Assembly (NCBI GenBank): GCA_014801075.1
Contig: JAAVEW010000004.1
Coordinates: forward strand, 63,600-127,599
Reading direction: 5' to 3'
DNA: 64,000 bases
Origin: Barnesiella sp.
Lineage (GTDB): Bacteria > Bacteroidota > Bacteroidia > Bacteroidales > Muribaculaceae
Part shown: positions 44,401 through 49,826 of the stretch, one piece after another
Layout: every line of letters starts with the position of its first letter
Position numbering within the stretch: the first letter of the stretch is position 1
Made by a program: the position numbers and the translations under genes
Notes under the pieces: generated by a model
Databases searched by the model: none
Told to the model about the DNA's origin: nothing
The model's input: the letters and a program-made list of their open reading frames with translations, nothing else

Positions 44401-45725
44401 TCGTTGAACACTACCCAGTGGACAATCGACGGGTGGTTTTTCAGCGCGCCGATTATTCTGACGGCCTCATCCTTGTAGTTGGATTTGGCAACCTCTTCGT
44501 AGCCCTGCACCACATTGCCCGAGGGAAGGTCCTGCCATACGAGGATACCCTCGCGGTCACACAGATAGTACCATCTGTCGGGCTCTACCTTGATATGCTT
44601 TCTGACCATGTTGAAACCGAGGTCCTTCATTGTCTTGATGTCAAATATCATGGCCTCTTCCGTCGGGGGAGTGTGCAATCCGTCGGGCCAGAAGCCCTGG
44701 TCGAGCGTACCGATCTGGAATATCTGCTCGCCGTTGAGGAAAATGCGGGGGAGACCGTCGACATTCTTCACCTCGATGCGGCGCATACCGCAGTACGACG
44801 ATACCTTGTCAACCTCCTTGCCATCCTTGGTCAGAGTGATGTCTACGTCGTAGAGGTAGGGGTCCTCGGGGCTCCAGGGATGAGCGTCGGGGATAGTGAC
44901 GCGGATGATGGCGTCGGGGGCCGAACCGTTGGTGGCGGCCACCTCCTTGCCCTCGCGGTCCTTCACGCTGACATTAACCTTGGCTGCCGCGTCGTTGGCC
45001 GCAACCTTGAGGCTTATCCAATTCTGCGACAGGGTGGGCTCCATCTCCAGGCCGGTGATGTAGCTTTCGGGAGCGGCTTCGAGCCATACTGTCTGCCATA
45101 TACCGCTTGAGCAGGTGTACCAGCATATCGAAGGATTCTTTGACTGCTTGCCGGTCATCTGACCCTGCACGCCGGTGTTGTCGTCGATATATACCACGAT
45201 TTCCTGCTCGGCTTTCGCGGGGTCAACGGCCTCGGTAATGTCAAAAGTGAAGGGGTCGTAACCGCCGGTGTGGCGACCTACCTCCTTACCGTTGACATAG
45301 GCTTTCGCTTCCCAGTCCACAGCGCCGAAGTGAAGCAGCAGGCGCTTTCCTTTCATATCCTCGGGGATGGCAAACGTGCGGCGATACCAGTAGCACTGGT
45401 CGTCGCTTTTCTCCATCACGCCCGACAGCGCCGACTCTATAGGGTAGGGCACGAGGATACTCTTGTCGTAGTCAAATGTTGATTTGAACGGTTCGTCGGT
45501 GACGCCTTTGCGGAGTTCCCAGATGCCGTTGAGGTTGAGCCAGCCCTCGTCGCGCACCATCTGCGGGCGCGGGTATTCGGGCAGCGGACACGAAGTGTCA
45601 ATCTGAGTGGCCCACGGTGTCATCATCGGGGCCTCCTTCATCTGCCATTGGGGCGCGGCTGCCGAGACTTCGGCTGCCATCATCGCTCCCAGTAGCAGGG
45701 AGGTTACAATAAATTTACTTTTCAT
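41481..45725 (-). CDS. GH2 glycosidase fused to lectin-like, FG-GAP propeller, Fn3 and Por-like tail
   Basis: A 1414-residue secreted enzyme. Signal peptide (1-23). GH2 core about 45-620: sugar-binding domain (WLNLNGIWELRKG), sandwich, TIM barrel (LDQGFWPDG, GFNMVRKHIKVEP), acid/base E442 (VVFNEGWGQF), nucleophile E511 (CGEYGG). The GH2 is closely similar to that in the GtaA-GH2 fusion. About 640-775 is the locus-wide lectin-like domain (FHDDDIEIYINGVW, GQIMDLGISAF). About 795-1215 is an FG-GAP/VCBS propeller with calcium loops (GDIDNDGNLE, DYNNDGFTD, DVNGDGYPD). About 1220-1320 is Fn3-like (APENLRVAYDAASGKLILSW). The tail ends ATIKFIIR. The propeller-Fn3-tail part is collinear with the free-standing protein at 52801-54771. 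Substrate unknown; it lies 57 nt after GH43-CBM6 in one operon. Confidence 0.9.
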   Translation of the reverse strand: MKSKFIVTSLLLGAMMAAEVSAAAPQWQMKEAPMMTPWATQIDTSCPLPEYPRPQMVRDEGWLNLNGIWELRKGVTDEPFKSTFDYDKSILVPYPIESALSGVMEKSDDQCYWYRRTFAIPEDMKGKRLLLHFGAVDWEAKAYVNGKEVGRHTGGYDPFTFDITEAVDPAKAEQEIVVYIDDNTGVQGQMTGKQSKNPSICWYTCSSGIWQTVWLEAAPESYITGLEMEPTLSQNWISLKVAANDAAAKVNVSVKDREGKEVAATNGSAPDAIIRVTIPDAHPWSPEDPYLYDVDITLTKDGKEVDKVSSYCGMRRIEVKNVDGLPRIFLNGEQIFQIGTLDQGFWPDGLHTPPTEEAMIFDIKTMKDLGFNMVRKHIKVEPDRWYYLCDREGILVWQDLPSGNVVQGYEEVAKSNYKDEAVRIIGALKNHPSIVHWVVFNEGWGQFDTPEVTALVQNNVNRLSPARFGKASLICNASGWTDHEIGDIIDTHSYPHPSCPTHASRAAVCGEYGGITLKEPGHIWPGGDFQYTVVETKGDFTDYFNMLCDELMDLYHMGLNAAVYTQIADVEIEKNGILTYDRKVLKTDNPAKLRSKIEEVIALPHSDMHVTPIISTSGSHRYKWRYNTSSNVPAHWQETGFDDSSWPVGEAAFGANVGSSQNLVGTNWNTNRIVMRRWFKIGDLTPEEIETLRFVTFHDDDIEIYINGVWAASRTGFTGGYIPVDISDAAKAAIRPGEWNLIAILGKQGSGGQIMDLGISAFSDKDIEYTEDFSEYYPTEFTEYEDNVVNPATPSFKKVTATDFSHTADRSNVAWGDIDNDGNLELLYSGHHNHLNDDRTLIYKHAGEGAFKTVNNAIAPCFYADPVWLDIDNDGNLDLFMPGLKNRNYSDNLADIAAFLYKNDGNGNFTDVNVDGAYGIAPIYNARDGGRSRHWASAGDYNNDGFTDIVVMGYADYEDTDTDGTPLIRNDRRVLSLYKNLGGNGFELQRTPLDGVAELPGFSRGSVYFADLDNDGNLDIMASGYGSLEANLHIYWNNGDGTFSELPGRMFGSYDSSCVPADFNADGLTDILVTGYSNYGAGSRKDIYIYRNDGNRKFSLVINDKSGFEGVDGATPDVADVNGDGYPDILIGGHGSTHEITTWLYLNRGDFTFKDMGGWYDDPFGKKFTFDRISHGNCHLIDYDNDNRLDAWTMGWASSSGCGKDCNAQLYTNTSADVNAAPSAPENLRVAYDAASGKLILSWDAANDDNTPAEALRYNVFVRKAGDDKAYMTLPADIATGRMKVTELTPAIAGTTISLSIPVDNAEYEWGVQAIDNGKAAGKFATAKFNGADLSSVDGIAIDTTPAVYPLEHALGYTAGAGAATLSIYNAAGILVRRDEVTGRGTVALPQPGLYVASLAAKHHSPATIKFIIR

Positions 45726-45782
45726 TGTTAAATTGTGATATGAATAAGTTTGGATTATTTTCTTTGGTGTAACGGGCGCGGG

Positions 45783-47243
45783 TTACTGCTTGGAGGGGGT
45801 AATCACGATGGCGAGCATGTCGAGCGTGCCGTTGTCGCCGCGCAGGTCTATGTATTCAACGTCGGGATTGATTATGACCCCTTCCACGGTGATTTCGGCA
45901 AAGCGGTCGGCGGGAGTGTCAATCACAACGTCGCCCGATACCTTGGTGCCGTTGACGCTCAGGTGGAATGCCGTGCCCGGCTCCTGAGCCTTTGCCTTGA
46001 ATGTAATGTCATATTTACCCTCGTTGCGGGCGTTGACGCTGTAGCGCATCCAGTCGCCTTTGTGAATATTGGTGATATAGTCGCCCGAGGTTGAGGATGC
46101 TTTTTCGGGAGCGTCGCCGCCGTTTTTGTAGTAGGCGTAGTTGGTACCGCCGTTGTTGTAGTTGACGGCATTGACGGTCAGCGATTCACCGGCTGCAGGG
46201 AGCATCAGCATCTCGCCGGCGGGAGTACCCCAGTTGTGTATGGGGCGTATGGTGCCGTCGGGATTGTATTCGAGCTCGTCGATGCATACCGAGCGCAGTT
46301 CATCCTTGCCCGAGGGGTTGTTGCAGTGATAGAGGGCATACCATTTCCCTTTGTACTCTACAATCGAGCCGTGGCTCGTGCCGCAGCCGGTAGCGTAGAG
46401 ATATACGCCCTTGTCCTCCCAGGGTCCGAGCGGAGAGTCGGACATCGCGTAGCGCAGCTGATTGCCGTCAGCTCCGTGGTCGTCGCTGTGCGAGAGGTAA
46501 TACTTGCCGTTGTATTTGTGTATCCACGGGCCTTCGTGAAACTCTACCAGGCCCTCCATGCGTTGCATTTCACCGTCAAGTTTCGTCCAGTCGTCGCGGC
46601 GCAGTTTGCCGCCGGCACACCAGCCGCAGCCGCCGTTATAGAAGTAGGGCTGTCCGTCGTCGTCAACGAACACGCAGGGGTCAAAGAGCTGCGGAGCGCC
46701 CTCGATGTAGCCGGCCATGTGGAAATCGCCGGCGGGGTCGTCGCTCACGGCTACGCCGGTGCGCCAGTCATGACCGCCCCAGGGAAGGGGTTCGTTCACG
46801 TGGGGGAAGTAGAAGTAATACTTGCCGTTGGCGGGATTGTAGGCGCAGTCAGGGGCCCACATCCATCCCTCGATACCCCAGCCCGACTGATTCTTCACGT
46901 CGGCCGACGAGAGTATCTCGCCGTGGTCGGTCCAGTTGACCATATCGTCGGTGGAGAACACGTGGTAGCGGTCCATGCGGTCGCAGCCGTAGGCGGGTTC
47001 CATATCGTGGCTGGCGTAGATGTAGAAGCGGCCGTCGGCCCACACGTGGCCCGAGGGGTCGGCGGTGAAGAGGCGTCCTATGCTGTCGCTGCCGTACATC
47101 GGCGACGGAAATTCTACAAACAAAGGATTGTGCATCTCGCGAGTCATAGGATATTTCAGCGGTTGGCCGGCATTTGCGGCAAGAGCTGCCCCGGCCGAAG
47201 CCATAAGCAGTATCACGGCTTTAGTAGCAGGAATTCTTTTCAT
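45783..47243 (-). CDS. GH43 glycosidase with C-terminal CBM6
   Basis: A 486-residue secreted enzyme: signal peptide (1-25), five-bladed GH43 propeller (about 40-340) and CBM6 beta-sandwich (about 350-480, GDWMRYSVNARNEGKYDITFKAKA...YIDLRG). The catalytic trio is intact: base D62 in TADPSGHVW, pKa-setting D188 in LFDPCVF, acid E237 in FHEGPW. GH43 enzymes with CBM6 usually act on arabinose- or xylose-decorated glycans as alpha-L-arabinofuranosidases or beta-xylosidases; the subfamily could not be fixed by eye. It precedes the GH2-FG-GAP gene by 57 nt and follows a 539-nt intergenic region with its own -7 element. Confidence 0.9.
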   Translation of the reverse strand: MKRIPATKAVILLMASAGAALAANAGQPLKYPMTREMHNPLFVEFPSPMYGSDSIGRLFTADPSGHVWADGRFYIYASHDMEPAYGCDRMDRYHVFSTDDMVNWTDHGEILSSADVKNQSGWGIEGWMWAPDCAYNPANGKYYFYFPHVNEPLPWGGHDWRTGVAVSDDPAGDFHMAGYIEGAPQLFDPCVFVDDDGQPYFYNGGCGWCAGGKLRRDDWTKLDGEMQRMEGLVEFHEGPWIHKYNGKYYLSHSDDHGADGNQLRYAMSDSPLGPWEDKGVYLYATGCGTSHGSIVEYKGKWYALYHCNNPSGKDELRSVCIDELEYNPDGTIRPIHNWGTPAGEMLMLPAAGESLTVNAVNYNNGGTNYAYYKNGGDAPEKASSTSGDYITNIHKGDWMRYSVNARNEGKYDITFKAKAQEPGTAFHLSVNGTKVSGDVVIDTPADRFAEITVEGVIINPDVEYIDLRGDNGTLDMLAIVITPSKQ

Positions 47244-47272
47244 TGCATGGTATTGTTAAAGTAATCTATTTA

Positions 47273-47280
47273 CAAAATTA
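47273..47280 (-). promoter_or_regulatory. -7 element of the GH43-CBM6 / GH2-FG-GAP operon
   Basis: Minus-strand TAATTTTG matches TAnnTTTG; it gives a leader of about 23 nt before the start at 47243. No -33 element or TTGAACA operator was found. Confidence 0.45.
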
Positions 47281-47430
47281 TCAATAACCCCTAACCCGTT
47301 CAAGCAACCATTTTCTAAAAAATAGCACAAATGTCCTACTAAGACTTTGTGCAATTCATAATTCATAATGCATAATTCATAATTGCAGGACTTGTGGCGA
47401 AGCTGGCAGCTATGTGGCGGGGGTCTCACT

Positions 47431-47636
47431 AATTCATAATGCATAATTCATAATTCATAATTGCAGGACTTGTGGCGGGGGTCTCCTGACCCGCGCTCAA
47501 CCGAGTATGGAAATTGTAAACGGAGAAATTGTAAACGGAGAATGGCGAACTGAGTGAGCGCGGGTCAGGAGACCCCCGCCACATTGTCCTCCCGCCACAT
47601 TGCCAATTATGAATTATGCATTATGCATTATGAATT
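47431..47636. repeat. Composite inverted-repeat element with perfect 28-bp arms
   Basis: Inner arms 47472-47499 and 47555-47582 are perfectly complementary over 28 bp (GTGGCGGGGGTCTCCTGACC...). They are flanked outside by imperfect complementary A/T arms of AATTCATAAT/ATTATGAATT repeats (47431-47463 and 47604-47636). The 55-nt centre holds the direct repeat GAAATTGTAAACGGAG-like (GTAAACGGAGAA twice). It resembles a non-autonomous palindromic mobile element more than a simple terminator. Confidence 0.8.
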
Positions 47637-47643
47637 GAATAAA

Positions 47644-47744
47644 AGCAGGACAGGGCGCTCCTCAACGGAGAACCCTGCCCTTGGGGGAACGGTATTTACC
47701 GGTACTTAAAATTGCTATGAGAACTAATTATGGCCGGTAAATAC
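47644..47744 (-). terminator. Terminator region of the triple-CBM6 gene
   Basis: Downstream of the stop at 47783, GTATTTACCGG pairs with its complement (47692-47702 and 47734-47744). Next comes a stem CAGGGnnCTCC/GGAGnnCCCTG (about 47651-47677) followed on minus by TCCTGCTTTTATTC. The second stem with its T run is the better terminator. Confidence 0.55.
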
Positions 47745-47782
47745 GCTTTGTGTATATGAGTAGGAATAATTAAATGTGGAAA

Positions 47783-49642
47783 TTATTTCACAATAACTTT
47801 GTAAGAGTTGACACCGTTGGCGTTGACAGCGCGGAGGAGGTAGAAACCGCGTGCTACGTCGATTGAAGCTTCGCCGTCAACGTTGGCAGCAGCTACGCGC
47901 TGACCGTTGAGTGAGTAAACTTCAACTGCGGTGGGAACATCGGCTACGACGATGATTTCGCCGGCTGCTGTGAACACTTTCACGTTGTTGTCAGCTTTGT
48001 CCTGAGCGATAGTGTCGACCGATGAGGGCTGCAGTGTATCCATGTAGATGTTGAATACGTTGGCACCTGCATTGGTGTTGTAGGTTGAAGTGTAGACCAT
48101 GAAGAGACCGTGTTTGCCTACGATAGGCTCAACGATGGCGCCGGCAGTTTTCTTGCGGGTGCCCCATGCGCCTGTGCCCTGCATGCGTACTTTGCAGACG
48201 GGAGTCTGGTCAGCGAGGATGTCGTCAAGGTTCTGGTCGAAGTCTTCGTCGGTGAGCATGAAGTCGGGGTCGAGGTCAAGGTAGAACGAGAAGTTTGACT
48301 CGTCGATAGTACCGTTGTAGGTAGGTTCGCAAGCGTGGTCAACGATGATACGTTTGTAAGAACCGTCGCCGAAGTCGATACCGTCGCCGGTGAGAGCGTC
48401 GTAGAATTCGATTACAGTACCGTTCTTGGTGTAACCGATGTTACCGGCAGATTCCCACTGACCTTTGGCGCGAACTGCGTAACCCCAGGGATCACCTTCG
48501 CCTTCGGGGCGGTTTTCAAATGTCATGCGGAATGCATCGGCTGCGGGCTCAACGTCCTCGAGAATGATACCGCACTCTGTTGCGAGGGGCCATACATTGT
48601 CCTTGACGAGGTCGATGTGGTGGAGGTTGATTGAACCGCCAATCCATTTTGCTATTACTTTGTGAGTGCCTGATATGGTTTTGATATCTTTGGCGAGGTT
48701 CATGTAAGCCCTGTTGTCAAGGTTGCGGCCTGCCCAGTAGCTTGCTATGAGGTTTTCAGCGTTAGTGTTGTCGATGTAGAGCTCCATGTAGTCATTGAGG
48801 TTTTCACTATAGTGAGTGAAGTTGATAACTGCCTGCTTGTAGTCGCCGTTACCGAAGTCAACGTTGCCGTAGTCAGCCATGAAGCCATTGCCTGTCCATC
48901 CCCATGACTCGCCGTCGAGGCGTGCGTCGGGAAATTCGTCGGGATTGAGTGCTGAAGAGTCAACCGAGAGAAGACGCATTGCGTTGTCGAAGTATTCTTC
49001 ATACTGGTCGGGAGCGAGGAGCGCAATCATATCGTCGCCACCGGGGGTGCCGTCGTCGTTGAGGTTGCGCACGAAGTCGGCGGGAGTGAGTTCCTGAGTG
49101 TAGAAGCCAACCGAGCGGAGGTTACCGCAACCGCCAATGAATGTCATGTAGACGTTCTGCTTGCCGGTAGGCTTGGTATAAGAGATACCTTCCATTGCAG
49201 GACCGTTGGCCCAATCTTCTTCCGCAGTGTTGCATGAGAAGTTTGAAGCGTAGGTTACGAAGTTGTCGTAGCCGCCGGTTTCATTGAGTGCAATCTGGGT
49301 GAAGGGTACTGATGATTCGTAGTCAGGACCTGCGTGGAGGATTGCCCAGCCGTCGCAGTACCATCCGTTGGCGAGGTCGAGGCTGACAGCCTTGAAGTTG
49401 TTGCCGTCGGCACCGAAGTCAACTTCGCCGAGAGCTACCTTACAGTCTTCACCTGTCCAGCCGATGTAGTTGCTGACCACGTTGAATTTCGCGCCACAAT
49501 CAAAAATCTCGATGTTGGGATTGCTGGGCGAAAGGGGAATTGAGTAAGAAACAGTGGGGATGTTAAGTTCTGCTGAAGCAACGTTTGCTCCAAGCATCAT
49601 CAGGCCTGCGAGACCTGCTGTAACTAAAGTAAACTTTTTCAT
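47783..49642 (-). CDS. Secreted triple CBM6-like protein with T9SS-type tail
   Basis: A 619-residue protein with a signal peptide (about 1-24) and no catalytic domain. Three beta-sandwich segments resemble CBM6/CBM35. About 45-190 contains GWYCDGWAILHAG and the typical CBM6 ending GKQNVYMTFIGGCGNLRSVGFY. About 240-365 contains VDFGNGDYKQAVINFTHY and GTHKVIAKWIGGSINLHHIDL. About 375-545 contains IDFGDGSYKRIIVDHA and KHGLFMVYTSTYNTNAGANVFNIY. The last 60 residues form a clear T9SS type A-like sorting tail (AVEVYSLNGQRVAA...GFYLLRAVNANG, ending YKVIVK). It lies in the minus-strand enzyme row between two glycosidase genes and probably tethers or concentrates glycan; the ligand is unknown. Confidence 0.76.
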   Translation of the reverse strand: MKKFTLVTAGLAGLMMLGANVASAELNIPTVSYSIPLSPSNPNIEIFDCGAKFNVVSNYIGWTGEDCKVALGEVDFGADGNNFKAVSLDLANGWYCDGWAILHAGPDYESSVPFTQIALNETGGYDNFVTYASNFSCNTAEEDWANGPAMEGISYTKPTGKQNVYMTFIGGCGNLRSVGFYTQELTPADFVRNLNDDGTPGGDDMIALLAPDQYEEYFDNAMRLLSVDSSALNPDEFPDARLDGESWGWTGNGFMADYGNVDFGNGDYKQAVINFTHYSENLNDYMELYIDNTNAENLIASYWAGRNLDNRAYMNLAKDIKTISGTHKVIAKWIGGSINLHHIDLVKDNVWPLATECGIILEDVEPAADAFRMTFENRPEGEGDPWGYAVRAKGQWESAGNIGYTKNGTVIEFYDALTGDGIDFGDGSYKRIIVDHACEPTYNGTIDESNFSFYLDLDPDFMLTDEDFDQNLDDILADQTPVCKVRMQGTGAWGTRKKTAGAIVEPIVGKHGLFMVYTSTYNTNAGANVFNIYMDTLQPSSVDTIAQDKADNNVKVFTAAGEIIVVADVPTAVEVYSLNGQRVAAANVDGEASIDVARGFYLLRAVNANGVNSYKVIVK

Positions 49643-49698
49643 ATTATAAAAGATTGGTTAACGTTTGCATGGATTGTTTAAGGAGTGTTTACACATCG

Positions 49699-49706
49699 CA
49701 AAAATA
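49699..49706 (-). promoter_or_regulatory. -7 element of the triple-CBM6 gene
   Basis: Minus-strand TATTTTTG fits TAnnTTTG and lies about 57 nt upstream of the start at 49642, in the 184-nt gap after the GH2 relative. No -33 match. Confidence 0.4.
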
Positions 49707-49826
49707 TTGCATATATTACTCTTTACTCCTTACTGAGCGCCCAAAAAATGTAAATATCGGCTCAAACTGTATATTTATATGCTTTTTTCAGCCTGAGGTA
49801 TCTTTATTCACATTTTTCGGGTTTAT

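Larger units (their letters stand above)
47244..47782. other. 539-nt intergenic region with palindromic element, no gene
   Basis: From right to left in the direction of transcription: the 3' region of the triple-CBM gene with paired hairpins (47644-47744), a composite inverted repeat (47431-47636), then a -7 element for GH43-CBM6 at 47273. A partial extra copy of the repeat arm (GTGGCGGGGGTCTC) lies at 47414-47427, and AATTCATAAT repeats also lie at 47352-47382. No coding frame has support. Confidence 0.7.
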
